Shown here: piece by piece, positions 23,848 to 33,073 of the stretch
Numbering within the stretch: position 1 is the first letter of the stretch
Layout: every line of letters starts with the position of its first letter
NCBI RefSeq assembly: GCF_940807255.1
Contig: NZ_CALNWY010000009.1
Coordinates: forward strand, 1-64,000
Source: Mixta sp. Marseille-Q2659
GTDB taxonomy: Bacteria; Pseudomonadota; Gammaproteobacteria; Enterobacterales; Enterobacteriaceae
Direction: 5' to 3'
DNA: 64,000 nucleotides
Notes under the pieces: model-generated
Told to the model about the DNA's origin: nothing
The model's input: the letters and a program-made list of their open reading frames with translations, nothing else
Database searches by the model: none
Position numbers and translations under genes: made by a program

Positions 23848-24772
23848 TCCCATTGCCGATCTGCTCAAGCGTCACGGCACGCTGATTCTCGACGGCGCGC
23901 TGGCGACAGAACTGGAGGCGCGCGGCTGTCAGCTTGCCGATGCGCTGTGGTCAGCAAAAGTGCTGATGGAAGATCCGCAGCTAATTTATCAGGTTCATTA
24001 CGACTATTTTGCCGCCGGGGCGCAGTGCGCAATTACCGCCAGCTATCAGGCGACGCCGCAGGGCTTTGCGGCGCGTGGATTAAGCGAGCTGCAGGCGCGC
24101 GAGCTGATCGTGCGCAGCGCGGAGCTGGCGCTGCGGGCGCGGGAAGATTATCTGGCACAGCAGCCGCAGGCCGCACCGCTGCTGGTGGCCGGATCGGTTG
24201 GCCCGTACGGAGCGTTTCTGGCCAACGGCGCGGAGTATCGCGGCGATTATGCGCTGCCTAAGGCGGAGATGATGGCGTTTCATCGTCCGCGCGTTGAGGC
24301 GCTGGCGGGCACCGGCATCGATCTGCTGGCCTGCGAAACGCTGCCTTCTTATGCCGAGCTGGAGGCGCTGGTAACGCTGCTGGCGGAGTTTCCCACGCTG
24401 CCCGCCTGGTTCTCCTTTACCCTGCGCGACAGCGAACACCTGTCCGACGGCACGCCGCTGACGAAGGTCGCTGCGCTGCTTAACGACTGCCCGCAGGCGG
24501 TAGCGCTGGGCATTAACTGTATCGCGCTGGAAAAAGTGACGCCGGCGCTGGCAACGCTGCGTGGTCTGACCGCGAAGCCGCTGCTGGTCTATCCCAACTC
24601 CGGTGAGCAGTACGATGCAGTCAATAAAAGCTGGCACAGCGCGCCAGCGGGCTGTTCGCTGAAGGATAAGCTGGCGGAGTGGCAAACGACGGGCGCGCAA
24701 ATTATTGGTGGCTGCTGCCGCACCACGCCGCAGGACATTGCTGCGCTGGCTCGCTGCTGCGCTGCGCAATAA
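23837..24772 (+). CDS. mmuM: Homocysteine S-methyltransferase MmuM
   Basis: Zinc-dependent enzyme transferring a methyl group from S-methylmethionine (or SAM) to homocysteine to give methionine, 311 residues, TIM barrel. Zn-ligand cysteines appear in LGINCIALE and in the C-terminal GGCCRTTP. The N-terminal [13 protein letters not shown] is the family signature. Translation is probably coupled to mmuP by the 11-bp overlap. No clear terminator is seen in the 171 bp downstream. Confidence 0.95.
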   Translation: MLFDPIADLLKRHGTLILDGALATELEARGCQLADALWSAKVLMEDPQLIYQVHYDYFAAGAQCAITASYQATPQGFAARGLSELQARELIVRSAELALRAREDYLAQQPQAAPLLVAGSVGPYGAFLANGAEYRGDYALPKAEMMAFHRPRVEALAGTGIDLLACETLPSYAELEALVTLLAEFPTLPAWFSFTLRDSEHLSDGTPLTKVAALLNDCPQAVALGINCIALEKVTPALATLRGLTAKPLLVYPNSGEQYDAVNKSWHSAPAGCSLKDKLAEWQTTGAQIIGGCCRTTPQDIAALARCCAAQ

Positions 24773-24943
24773 TCAAGGCTCAGCTTGCGCCTGGAAAGGA
24801 TGCCGGGCGCAAGCAAAGATCGGCGTTATGGCTTATTGCCTTACTCTCTGCTGAATTCCCGCCCGGAAAGGTTTTGGCGCGCTAAGGAAAAGCGCCGCGC
24901 TGCCGATTACACTAATACCAAACCGTAAAATTCAGGAAAGCGT

Positions 24944-25366
24944 ATGAAACGCCTGTTACTGGCGCTGGCGGCGGCATCGCTGCTGAGCGGCTGCGCCACC
25001 ATTGTTGGCTCGGAAACCCAAAGCGTGCGTATCGATTCGATTCCGCCAGGGGCGACTTTTGTCGTACAGGATGAAACCGGTCGTCCGGTAGCGCAGGGGA
25101 TTACCCCGAAAACCGTGGTGCTGGAAAAGTCCAACGGCAGCTATTTCGGTAAAAAAAGCTATCTGGTGATGATGGAAATACCGGGCTATGTTCCGCTGAC
25201 GGTGCCGCTCAGAGAAAAGGCGAACCTCTGGTATATCCTCGGCAATATCCCACTGGGCGGTTTCCCCGGCTGGCTGCTGGTCGATCCCTTTTATGGCGGC
25301 ATGTATAACATCGAACCGGCGCAAATTCAGCCCGTTATTAATCCTGTTGGCGCACGCGGCGGCTGA
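24944..25366 (+). CDS. PEGA-domain lipoprotein of unknown function
   Basis: 140-residue predicted lipoprotein. The signal ends at the lipobox LLSGCATI (Cys near residue 18). The mature part begins with a beta-rich PEGA-like segment (IDSIPPGATFVV, then QGITPKTVVL) and ends with a hydrophobic stretch (WYILGNIPLGGFPGWLLVDP) that might insert into the membrane. Similar lipoproteins occur widely in proteobacteria without assigned function. It is a single gene between mmuM and convergent speG. Confidence 0.75.
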   Translation: MKRLLLALAAASLLSGCATIVGSETQSVRIDSIPPGATFVVQDETGRPVAQGITPKTVVLEKSNGSYFGKKSYLVMMEIPGYVPLTVPLREKANLWYILGNIPLGGFPGWLLVDPFYGGMYNIEPAQIQPVINPVGARGG

Positions 25367-25512
25367 TAATGGATTCGGGGCCGCGCGGAGACGTTCACCG
25401 CGCGGCGATGGTTCGGAGCAGGCTTTTGTCTGCACGGAAAGCCCGCTTGCTGTACGGTCAGTCGGGCCTTCAGCGTTACATGTTGATATTTCTGCCAGCG
25501 TTAGCCGTCCTT

Positions 25513-26061
25513 TTACTGCGCGGTCGGCTTCACCATCGCGCCGGGATTGGTTTTATGCTTCTGCAGATACTGATGCTGGAAAATGCACATGCGGATGGTA
25601 TTGCGGTATTCGCCGTTAATAAAAAATTCGTGCCGCAGCACGCCCTCAATTTCAAAGCCCAGCTTGCTGTAAATATGAATCGCTTTTTCGTTCTCCTGAT
25701 CGACGATCAGGTAGAGTTTATAGAGATTTAATACGGAAAAGCCGTAATCCATCGCCAGTTTCGCCGCCCGGCTCGCCAGGCCTTTGCCCTGATGCGTTGG
25801 GTCGATAATGATTTGAAACTCGGCGCGGCGATGCACATGATTAATTTCAACCAGTTCCACCAGCCCGACTTTCTCGCCGTCGTTTTCCACCACAAAGCGG
25901 CGCTCGCTCTGATCGTGAATATGTTTGTTATAAAGATCGGACAGCTCGACAAACGCCTCGTAAGGCTCTTCAAACCAGTAACGCATGACGCTGGCGTTGT
26001 TATCCAGCTGATGCACAAAATGCAGATCCTCCCGCTCAAGCGGCCGTAATTTCACGCTCAT
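25513..26061 (-). CDS. speG: Spermidine N1-acetyltransferase SpeG
   Basis: GNAT enzyme acetylating spermidine and spermine to relieve polyamine toxicity. The 182-residue protein is nearly identical in pattern to E. coli SpeG (186). It has the [10 protein letters not shown] polyamine-binding region, the acetyl-CoA loop [12 protein letters not shown] and the C-terminal [10 protein letters not shown]. The four residues before SVKLRPLE of the E. coli protein are missing at the N-terminus. Alone on its strand, downstream of the DUF2158 gene and a terminator. Confidence 0.95.
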   Translation of the reverse strand: MSVKLRPLEREDLHFVHQLDNNASVMRYWFEEPYEAFVELSDLYNKHIHDQSERRFVVENDGEKVGLVELVEINHVHRRAEFQIIIDPTHQGKGLASRAAKLAMDYGFSVLNLYKLYLIVDQENEKAIHIYSKLGFEIEGVLRHEFFINGEYRNTIRMCIFQHQYLQKHKTNPGAMVKPTAQ

Positions 26062-26100
26062 ACAGACATCCTGGTAAACAGCTTTAATTCACATTAATGC

Positions 26101-26129
26101 AAAACAGCAGCCGGAATGATTCCGGCTGC
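26101..26129 (-). terminator. Terminator after the DUF2158 gene
   Basis: A 10-bp perfect stem (GCAGCCGGAA/TTCCGGCTGC) with a 3-nt loop is followed on the minus strand by TGTTTTG. It lies 6 bp beyond the small gene's stop and upstream of speG. Confidence 0.75.
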
Positions 26130-26135
26130 ACAGCA

Positions 26136-26315
26136 TCAGCACACGCCGAAATCACCCTCTTCATGATAGATATTGACCGAGCTGGCCGGGATTTCGATCT
26201 CTTTTTTATCGGCATCGTCAACACGGGCGCACCAAAGCGTTTCGCCTTCTACGCGCAACACCTGCATTTTCGGGCCGCCAGTCTTTGACTGCACAAAATC
26301 ATCTTTCTGGAACAT
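26136..26315 (-). CDS. YodC-like (DUF2158) small protein
   Basis: 59-residue protein starting at the ATG at 26315 (GGAGAGTTGAG ribosome-binding site). It reads MFQKDDFVQSKTGGPKMQV..., then EGETLWCARVDD and ends GDFGVC. The opening valine/lysine strand, the GGPKM turn and the W-C strand match the DUF2158/YodC small-protein family. The function is unknown. It is followed directly by a strong terminator, so it is a monocistronic unit. Confidence 0.75.
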   Translation of the reverse strand: MFQKDDFVQSKTGGPKMQVLRVEGETLWCARVDDADKKEIEIPASSVNIYHEEGDFGVC

Positions 26316-26478
26316 CTCAACTCTCCATCATTCTTTATTGGTTACATTTTTCCTCAGTCCGGCAGGCAAGGCGCGGTCGGGCTGGAGGCGTGTGATGTTG
26401 TTATAACGTTGTTGCCGACAGGTGATACGCAGCGGGCTAACTATACTGATAGTACATTTCAGCGAAACAGGAGGAAAG

Positions 26479-26910
26479 ATGACCATTCATAAGAAAGGGC
26501 AGGCCCACTGGGAAGGCGATCTTAAACGCGGTAAAGGCACCGTCTCTACCGAGAGCGGCGCATTAAGCCAGCAGCCCTACGGTTTCAACACCCGCTTTGA
26601 AGATCAGCCGGGCACCAACCCGGAAGAGCTGATTGGCGCGGCGCACGCCGCCTGCTTCTCGATGGCGCTGTCAATGATGCTGGGGCAGGAAGGGCATACG
26701 CCGCAGAGCATTGATACCACGGCGGATGTCTCGCTGGATAAAAAAGGCGAGGGCTTTGCCATCACCAGGATTGCGCTCGACAGCACCGTTAAACTGCCGG
26801 GTATTGATAGCGCCGCGTTTGATGAAATTATCAATAAAGCGAAGGCGGGCTGCCCGGTTTCGCAGGTGCTGAATGCCGAAATTACACTGAACTATAAGCT
26901 GGAAAACTAA
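26479..26910 (+). CDS. osmC: Osmotically inducible peroxiredoxin OsmC
   Basis: 143-residue thiol peroxidase detoxifying organic hydroperoxides. The two catalytic cysteines of the OsmC/Ohr fold are in HAACFSMAL (about residue 59) and KAGCPVSQV (about residue 124). The ATG at 26479 follows AGGAGGAAAG. E. coli osmC is under RpoS and RcsB control; I did not resolve a promoter here. The 251 bp downstream holds a heptamer repeat. Confidence 0.96.
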   Translation: MTIHKKGQAHWEGDLKRGKGTVSTESGALSQQPYGFNTRFEDQPGTNPEELIGAAHAACFSMALSMMLGQEGHTPQSIDTTADVSLDKKGEGFAITRIALDSTVKLPGIDSAAFDEIINKAKAGCPVSQVLNAEITLNYKLEN

Positions 26911-26954
26911 CGTTTCCTCTTGCCGCTCTGCATCAGCAGGGCGGTACTTTGCTG

Positions 26955-27003
26955 TCCTGCTTCCTGCTTCCTGCTTCCTGCTTCCTGCTTCCTGCTTCCT
27001 GCT
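26955..27003. repeat. Heptanucleotide tandem repeat (TCCTGCT)7
   Basis: Seven perfect copies of TCCTGCT occupy 26955-27003, followed by a degenerate CCTTG. It lies in the 251-bp space between the osmC stop and the yehS start, about 160 bp before yehS. Confidence 0.95.
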
Positions 27004-27161
27004 CCTTGTTCTTTGATCCTTTTCCGCTCATTGGCGAAACCGTGTCTTCGCAGCGCAATGCACCCATTTCCCGCGTGGGAAACCGATAGTTTTCCTCGTC
27101 ATCAGCGCAGAGATCGCTATACTGCCCGCTTTAAACGCCGGAAGGTTAAGAGGTCATCGCG

Positions 27162-27626
27162 ATGATGAATAACGACGTACTGCGTAGCCTGCGCTACACG
27201 CTAAAACTGAATAATAACGATATGGTCGCGATTATGGCGCTGGCCGATACGGCGGTAACGGCAGAACAGATCGCCAGCTACGTATTAAAAGAGGATGAAG
27301 CAGGCTTTGCGCCCTGTCCCGACGTGGTGATGAGCTGTTTCCTGAACGGACTGATCTACCATAAGCGCGGAAAAGACGAGAGCATGCCGCCGCTGAAGGT
27401 CGAGCGCCGCATGAATAACAATATTATTCTTAAAAAACTGCGCGTCGCCTTTGCCCTGAAAACCGATGATATTCTGGCGATTCTGACTGCTCAGCAATTC
27501 CGTATTTCTATGTCAGAAATTACGGCAATGATGCGCGCGCCGGAACATAAAAATTATCGCGAATGTGGCGACCAGTTTCTGCGCTATTTCCTGCGCGGCT
27601 TAACGGCGCGTTTGCGTCCGGCTTAA
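27162..27626 (+). CDS. yehS: DUF1456 family protein YehS
   Basis: 154-residue protein made of two DUF1456 repeats, each opening with an N-D-x-L-R/K-x-L-R pattern (NNDVLRSLRYTLKL, then NNIILKKLRVAFAL at about residue 88) and a helical body ending in FLNGLIYHKRGK or FLRGLTARLRPA. It matches E. coli YehS in length (156) and layout. No enzymatic role is established. The start ATG-ATG at 27162 follows AAGAGGTCATCGCG. Confidence 0.9.
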   Translation: MMNNDVLRSLRYTLKLNNNDMVAIMALADTAVTAEQIASYVLKEDEAGFAPCPDVVMSCFLNGLIYHKRGKDESMPPLKVERRMNNNIILKKLRVAFALKTDDILAILTAQQFRISMSEITAMMRAPEHKNYRECGDQFLRYFLRGLTARLRPA

Positions 27627-27818
27627 CGGCCCGTCAGTACCCAGCTTTATGATCCGTCTGCGTCCGACACCGGGCGCAGTGTTCAGCGCCATCCTCTCAC
27701 TCTCCTTTTTGCCAAATCACCGCTTAACCATTGCCAACCTTGCTTCAGGTTTAACGCCCTTGATCAGCAAAACTGCCGCTTCCCCAACGCTTCCTTAATA
27801 CTCATTTACATTCTGAAT

Positions 27819-27837
27819 GAAAATGATTAAATTTCTC
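27819..27837 (+). promoter_or_regulatory. Fur-box-like site upstream of fhuE
   Basis: The 19 bp agree with the Fur consensus GATAATGATAATCATTATC at 13 positions. It lies 235 bp upstream of the fhuE start. Iron repression is expected for a siderophore receptor. The remaining 27627-28071 holds the octamer repeat and no convincing gene. Confidence 0.5.
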
Positions 27838-27886
27838 ATTCTCAGTGATGACGGCGAAATTATTGCTCATGAATTAATTTCATCTG

Positions 27887-27934
27887 CCAGGTGGCCAGGC
27901 GGCCAGGCGGCCAGGCGGCCAGGCGGCCAGGCGG
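27887..27934. repeat. Octanucleotide tandem repeat (CCAGGCGG)6
   Basis: One variant unit (CCAGGTGG) and five perfect CCAGGCGG units lie between the Fur-box-like site and the fhuE start, probably in the mRNA leader. The GC-rich array contrasts with the AT-rich flanks. Confidence 0.95.
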
Positions 27935-28071
27935 CTCACGCCAGAATGAATATGGTGAAAAACTGCTTTACTGGCCCAGGCAAAACCGCCTCAAGCGTAG
28001 CGCTTCTTCTGCTTCAGACAGGCTGAAACGGTCGGGCAACGGAAAATAATAAAATCTCGCAAAGGTAAGCT

Positions 28072-30254
28072 ATGTTTTTGACTTCAAGTAATAACCGGGA
28101 AAAATGTGCGTCAGTGGGCCGACGCGTAAGCTGTCTGGCCGCCTTAATTGCCGCAGCGCTCTATGCGCCAGCAACCCTGGCCGCGCCGCAGGAAGAAACG
28201 ATGGTTGTCGATGGTGCCAGCGAAAGCGCGGACAGCACGCAACAAAGCGATTACAGCGTGCCGGTTACCGAAGCGGGCACCAAAATGACCCTAACCGCGC
28301 GCGATATTCCGCAATCTGTCAGCATCATCAGCAAGCAGCGTATGCAGGACCAGCAGCTGCAATCCCTCGGCGACGTATTGAAAAATACCACCGGCATTAC
28401 CGAAAAGATTGCTGACCTCGACCGCAGCACCTTTTATGCACGTGGATTTATGATCGACAACTACATGGTTGATGATATTCCTACCGTGTTTGAGGAGAAC
28501 TGGAACCTTGGCGATGCCGCTTCCGATACGGCGATTTACGATCGTATCGAAGTCGTGCGTGGCGCGACCGGCCTGATGAGCGGCGCGGGCAACCCGTCCG
28601 CTTCGGTAAATATGGTGCGTAAGCACGCCGACAGCCGCGAATTTGTTGGCAACGTTTCTGCCAGCTACGGCAGCTGGGATAAACAGCGCTATGTTCTTGA
28701 TCTTTCCGCGCCGTTAACCGATTCCGGCAATGTACGTGGCCGCCTGATCGCCGGCTATCAAGACAGAGACAGCTATATCGATCGCTACAGCAACAACAGG
28801 AAATTTATCTATGGCGTGCTGGATGCGGATCTGACCGATGCAACGACTTTATCCGTTGGCTACGAATATCAGGAAACCAATGCTGACCGTCCAACCTGGG
28901 GCGGCCTGCCGCGCTGGTATACCGACGGCAGCCAAATTAGCTATGACCGCAGCGACAATACCGCGCCGGACTGGGCCTACAGCGATACCGAATCAAGAAA
29001 GGTCTTCGCTACGTTGAAGCAGCGCTTCGATAACGGCTGGCAGTTCACCCTGAACGGCACCCATGCGGAAACCAAGCTCGACAGTAAAATGCTGTATATC
29101 GACGGCTTCTTCGATAAAAACACCGGACGCGGCGTCAGCGCTTACGCGAATTATCCGGTCGTTGGCGGCACCGGCTATAACACCGGCACGCGCAAGGTTC
29201 ATGCGTTTGATGCTTTCGCCAGCGGCCCTTATCAGCTGTTTGGGCGCCAGCATGAGCTGGTGGCGGGCGTAAGCTACAGCCGCCAGAACAACCGTTATAT
29301 GAACGCTTTTGCTAATATTTCCTCGGATGAACTCGGCGACTATAACAACTGGGATGGCAATTTCCCGGAAACTAACTGGGGCGAGCTAAGCCTGGCGCAG
29401 GAAGATACGGTGCATCAGAAATCCGCTTATACCGCGACGCGGATTTCACTGGCCGATCCGCTGCATCTGCTTATCGGCGCGCGCTATACCCAATGGAGCG
29501 CCAGTACGCTGACGCAGAATGTGGAAAAGAATCGCGTTACGCCTTATGCCGGTCTGATTTATGACATCAACGATACTTGGTCCGCTTACGCCAGCTATAC
29601 CTCCATCTTTAATCCGCAAACCAAGCGTGACCTCAGCGGCAGCTACCTGGCGCCGGTGACCGGCAAAAACTATGAAACCGGCGTAAAAGCGGATGGCTGA
29701 ACAGCCGTCTGACGACCTCAGTGGCAATATTCCGCGTTGAGCAGGATAACGTTGCGCAAACCACCAACCTCTATATTCCGGGCACGGCGGAACAGGCTTA
29801 TTACGCCGCGCAGGGCACGGTCAGCAAAGGCGTTGAGTTTGAGGTGAACGGCGCGGTTACCGATAACCTGCAAATGACCTTTGGCGCGACGCGCTACGTG
29901 GCGGAAGATGGCGATGGCAATGCCGTCAACCCGATGCTGCCGCGCACCAGCGTGAAATTGTTCGCTGCTTATCGACTGCCGATGCTGCAGGATCTTACGC
30001 TGGGCGGCGGCGTCAACTGGCAGACCCACGTCTGGCAAGATGTTGCCGCGCCGGAAGGCAACGGCACCTGGCGGGCGGAGCAGGGCAGCTATGCGCTGGT
30101 CAACCTGTTCGGACGCTATCAGGTCACCAAACAGTTGTCGGTGCAGGCTAACCTGAATAACCTGTTCGATAAGTCCTACGACACCTATGTTGGGCAATAT
30201 CTGGTGTACGGCGCGCCGCGTAACGTCTCAGTGACCGCCAGCTACCAGTTCTGA
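28072..30254 (+). pseudogene. fhuE: TonB-dependent ferric siderophore receptor FhuE, frameshifted
   Basis: FhuE imports ferric coprogen, ferrioxamine B and rhodotorulate across the outer membrane. Frame one (28072-29700) encodes the signal peptide, TonB box region (EETMVVDG), plug domain (IPQSVSIISKQRM, RIEVVRGATGLMSGAGNPS) and most of the barrel. At 29693 the frame meets TGA (…KADG-stop). The next frame carries straight on with LNSRLTT…FRVEQDN to the final aromatic YQF at 30254. Adding one T in GATGG restores the K-A-D-W-L-N-S-R of the family. So a single base is missing, by mutation or sequencing error. Without the last ~8 strands the receptor should not fold. Confidence 0.9.
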
Positions 30255-30263
30255 TCGCCATAA

Positions 30264-30292
30264 CAAAAATGGCTCCCTACGGGGGCCATTTT
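30264..30292. terminator. Terminator after fhuE
   Basis: AAAAATGGCTCC pairs with GGGGGCCATTTTT around a CTAC loop. T tracts exist on both strands, so it may also serve the convergent DJ-1/PfpI gene. The stretch 30293-30477 shows no gene. Confidence 0.8.
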
Positions 30293-30477
30293 TACTGATA
30301 AAGCGTCCAGACGAAAATTTGCGGCCTTCCGTAAAGACGCAACGACCGTTATCCATGACCGGCTTGCCCAGCGCGCGCCAGGGCAGGGGATGCTTTACGG
30401 CTTGCCGGGGCCTTTCTCGCCTTAACTTCAGGTTTCGCCTGTGGCTGACCTCAACAAACCGCCTGAAGCGCTATCGA

Positions 30478-31158
30478 TTAATGAGCGATCTGCTTCAGTA
30501 AAAGCTCCGCGGTTGCGGCCGAAGAGGTCGGGTTCTGACCAGTAATCAGCAGGCCATCGATAACCACGTAAGAACTCCAGTCATCGCCTTTAGAATAACG
30601 TCCGCCTTTAGCAATCAGTTCATCTTCCACCAGGAATGGCACCACGTTTGTCAGGCCGACCGCTTCCTCTTCACTGTTGGTAAATCCGGTGACTTTTTTA
30701 CCTGCAACCAGCGGCTTGCCGTCCGGCGTTTTCACATGGCGCAGCACGCCCGGCGCATGGCAGACCAGCGCAACAGGTTTATTGGCCGCCAGGAAAGACT
30801 CGATCAACGCGATGGAATGGTGATCTTCAGCCAAATCCCACAGCGGGCCATGGCCGCCGGGGTAAAAAACGGTGTCGAAATCGGCTTGCGAAACGCTGTC
30901 AAGCCGGACAGTGGAAGCGAGCTGGGCGGTGGCTTCAGCGTCAGCCTCAAAACGGCGGGGCAGTTCAGTTTGAAACATCGGCTCATTGCTTTTCGGATCT
31001 AAAGGCGGGTTGCCGCCTTTCGGTGAGGCTAGGGTAATGGTCGCGCCCGCATCTTTAAAGGCGTAATAGGGTGCGGCCAGCTCTTCCAGCCAGAAGCCGG
31101 TTTTACGTCCGGTATTGCCCAGTTGATCGTGAGAAGTCAGTACGATTAATACGTTCAT
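30478..31158 (-). CDS. DJ-1/PfpI family protein (class I glutamine amidotransferase-like)
   Basis: 226-residue alpha/beta protein of the Hsp31/DJ-1 branch. The nucleophile elbow is ALVCHAPGVL with the conserved cysteine, and the acid residue is near YPGGHGPLWDL. Members act as glyoxalase III, deglycase-type or chaperone proteins toward reactive carbonyls. The ATG at 31158 (MNVLIVLTSHD) is chosen because the upstream extension is unlike the family and crosses the operator. It follows the TetR gene, and a TAGAC-N5-GTCTT site lies 43 bp upstream, so it is probably controlled by that repressor. Confidence 0.85.
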   Translation of the reverse strand: MNVLIVLTSHDQLGNTGRKTGFWLEELAAPYYAFKDAGATITLASPKGGNPPLDPKSNEPMFQTELPRRFEADAEATAQLASTVRLDSVSQADFDTVFYPGGHGPLWDLAEDHHSIALIESFLAANKPVALVCHAPGVLRHVKTPDGKPLVAGKKVTGFTNSEEEAVGLTNVVPFLVEDELIAKGGRYSKGDDWSSYVVIDGLLITGQNPTSSAATAELLLKQIAH

Positions 31159-31200
31159 GGCGTGTTTCCTGATTGAGGTTAAAAGCATATATAGTATAAG

Positions 31201-31215
31201 TAGACCAGTCGTCTT
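31201..31215 (-). promoter_or_regulatory. Putative TetR operator 1 (TAGAC-N5-GTCTT)
   Basis: Imperfect palindrome TAGAC-CAGTC-GTCTT between the tetR 3' end and the DJ-1/PfpI start. It is nearly identical to the site upstream of tetR at 31894-31908. Confidence 0.7.
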
Positions 31216-31267
31216 AAAACTTGTTTCAAAAAAACGCCCGCAGGCGCTCTTTATCTGGCAGCCCGGA

Positions 31268-31873
31268 TTAAGCGGGCTGGTTAAGCAATTTTTCGGTAGT
31301 GGACAGCGCCGCATCAAACGGCTGCGTGTCGCGCATGATTTTTACCATCACGCTGGCGCCCAGCCAGAGTTGATAAAGGCTCTGCGCCAGCGCGTCAGGA
31401 TCGTTGGTGACCTTAAGCGAACCTTCCGCAACACCAGCTTTAATCGCCGCCGCGATATTCTGAGTGATGGCGGCCGTACCGCGTCGCAGTGATTTGCGCA
31501 TCGCCTCTGACAAATCGGCCACTTCCGCGCCCAGCTTCACTGCCAGACATTTACCCTGGCAATCCTCGAACGACTGGTTATCGCGCCACTGACGGAAATA
31601 TTCCATCAACCGTTGCGGTACCGTCAGATCCTCTCTGGCAAAAAGAGCCGTCATTTCAGCCAGGTAATCCTCAAAGTAATAATCCAGCAGCGCCTCGCCG
31701 AAAGCCTCTTTAGAACTGAAATAGTTATAGAACGAGCCTTTTGGCACTGAGGCGGCCGTCAGGATCTCATTCAGCCCAACGGCTGAAAACCCTTTGGCGG
31801 CCATAATGCGGTAGCCGGCATCAAGGATGTTCTGTCGGGTTCCGGCATTTTTCTGTGCAGTTGTTTTGTTCAT
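31268..31873 (-). CDS. TetR/AcrR family repressor (NemR-like)
   Basis: 201-residue repressor. The N-terminal HTH reads ILDAGYRIMAAKGF, VGLNEILTAASVPKGSFYNYF, and is followed by the linker SSKEAFGEALL. The ligand domain has one notable cysteine-containing stretch (FEDCQGKCLAVKLG) resembling NemR-type sensors, in which cysteines react with electrophiles or reactive chlorine. Operators with the same sequence lie before its own start and before the downstream DJ-1/PfpI gene. I infer an electrophile-responsive pair. Confidence 0.85.
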   Translation of the reverse strand: MNKTTAQKNAGTRQNILDAGYRIMAAKGFSAVGLNEILTAASVPKGSFYNYFSSKEAFGEALLDYYFEDYLAEMTALFAREDLTVPQRLMEYFRQWRDNQSFEDCQGKCLAVKLGAEVADLSEAMRKSLRRGTAAITQNIAAAIKAGVAEGSLKVTNDPDALAQSLYQLWLGASVMVKIMRDTQPFDAALSTTEKLLNQPA

Positions 31874-31893
31874 GAAGTAACCTTAGCCTTAAT

Positions 31894-31908
31894 TAGACCG
31901 GTCGTCTA
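31894..31908 (-). promoter_or_regulatory. Putative TetR operator 2 (TAGAC-N5-GTCTA)
   Basis: Perfect 5-bp arms TAGAC/GTCTA with a CGGTC spacer, 21 bp upstream of the tetR start. Suggests autoregulation. The rest of 31909-32055 shows nothing recognisable. Confidence 0.75.
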
Positions 31909-32055
31909 CAAAAATTCAGTTTATTTTTTCATCTAACGCCGCAGCCCTGGTTTTGCTGGGCAGGCCAGCAGGATTTTACAGGGTTTCCATGGGGTAAATG
32001 CGAGCTTTATCAATGCTTTTAAATAATTCTGCCTGTTTGTTCCCGACGGCGGCTT

Positions 32056-32976
32056 TTAATCAACAGCCGTCGCTGGCGCAGAAGTATTAAGTTCACGCAC
32101 ATAATCGATAAAGGCCCGCAGCGGCGCCGGAACCAGCCGACGGTCATTGTAATATAACCAGGGGCCGGTAAAGCTCAGCCACCAGGGCTGTAAAACCGGC
32201 TCCAGTTTGCCGCTGTCAAAAGCCGGGCGCAGCCACTCTTCAAAAAGATAAACGATGCCGCCGTTGGCAATCGCCGTATCGACGGCAAGATCCATTGCGC
32301 CGCCAACGCTGACTATCAGCGAACCCTTGACCTCCAGAGTGACCTTTTCGCCGTCGCGCTCAAACTCCCAGGCGGGCATTACGCCGCTGGCATAGCGTCC
32401 ACGCAGACATTGATGCTGCATCAGATCGCGTGGATGCGCCGGACGACCGTAGCGCGCCAGATAATCGGGCGCAGCGCCAGCGGCATAACGCTGCCGACGC
32501 GGACCGATGGGCAGCGCCACCATATCCTGCTCAAGGCGCTCCTCATAACGAATACCGGCATCGCAATCGGTGCGAAAAACGTCCTGAACGTTACTCTCCG
32601 CTATAACCTCCAGCCGGATCTCTGGATAGCGTTGCAAAAAGCCGGGCACAATGGCGGGCAAGACCAGCCGCGTCGCGCTTACCGGCACGTTCAGCCGCAG
32701 CGTACCGGCAGGCCGTTGACGCAGCTGGTTAACGGTATCCAGCGCCGCTTCTATTTCATTCATTGCAGGCAGCAGCCGCGCCAGCAATGTTTTTCCCGCT
32801 TCCGTCAGGTTGACTGTACGCGTGGTACGGTTAAAAAGCCGGACGCCCAACTGCTGTTCAGCGCGCCTGACCGCGTCACTCAGGCTCGATGCATTACTGC
32901 CCGTAACGCGCGCGGCTTCACGAAAGCCTCCCGCCTTCGCTACCGCCACCACGGCATGAAGCAATCCTATATCCAT
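32056..32976 (-). CDS. LysR family transcriptional regulator
   Basis: 306-residue LysR regulator when started at the ATG at 32976 (MDIGLLHAVVAVAKAGGF), which gives the normal family length; longer in-frame extensions lack homology. The N-terminal winged HTH (FREAARVTGSNASSLSDAVRRAEQ) is followed by the linker FNRTTRTVNLTEAG and a periplasmic-binding-protein-like effector domain of the CrgA/YafC group (LRLNVPVSATRL, DAGIRYEE). It is divergent from the pdxI-like reductase, about 97 bp apart, and is its likely regulator. Confidence 0.88.
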   Translation of the reverse strand: MDIGLLHAVVAVAKAGGFREAARVTGSNASSLSDAVRRAEQQLGVRLFNRTTRTVNLTEAGKTLLARLLPAMNEIEAALDTVNQLRQRPAGTLRLNVPVSATRLVLPAIVPGFLQRYPEIRLEVIAESNVQDVFRTDCDAGIRYEERLEQDMVALPIGPRRQRYAAGAAPDYLARYGRPAHPRDLMQHQCLRGRYASGVMPAWEFERDGEKVTLEVKGSLIVSVGGAMDLAVDTAIANGGIVYLFEEWLRPAFDSGKLEPVLQPWWLSFTGPWLYYNDRRLVPAPLRAFIDYVRELNTSAPATAVD

Positions 32977-33073
32977 TGTCCGCCACCTCGTACAGCCTGT
33001 CGCTATTTTGCCGGATAGTTGCACGCGGGCGGCGGGATTACAATCAACACAACCCACAAAGAGGAGGCTATCT

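Noticed and set aside
26955-27934. Repeats considered as a CRISPR array
   Set aside because: Units are 7-8 bp and contiguous without spacers; no cas gene in the window.
27817-28026. 69-codon frame running through the octamer repeat
   Set aside because: The central part is only the translation of the repeat (Gly/Gln/Ala/Arg) and no ribosome-binding site is seen; overlap with the Fur-like site argues against it.
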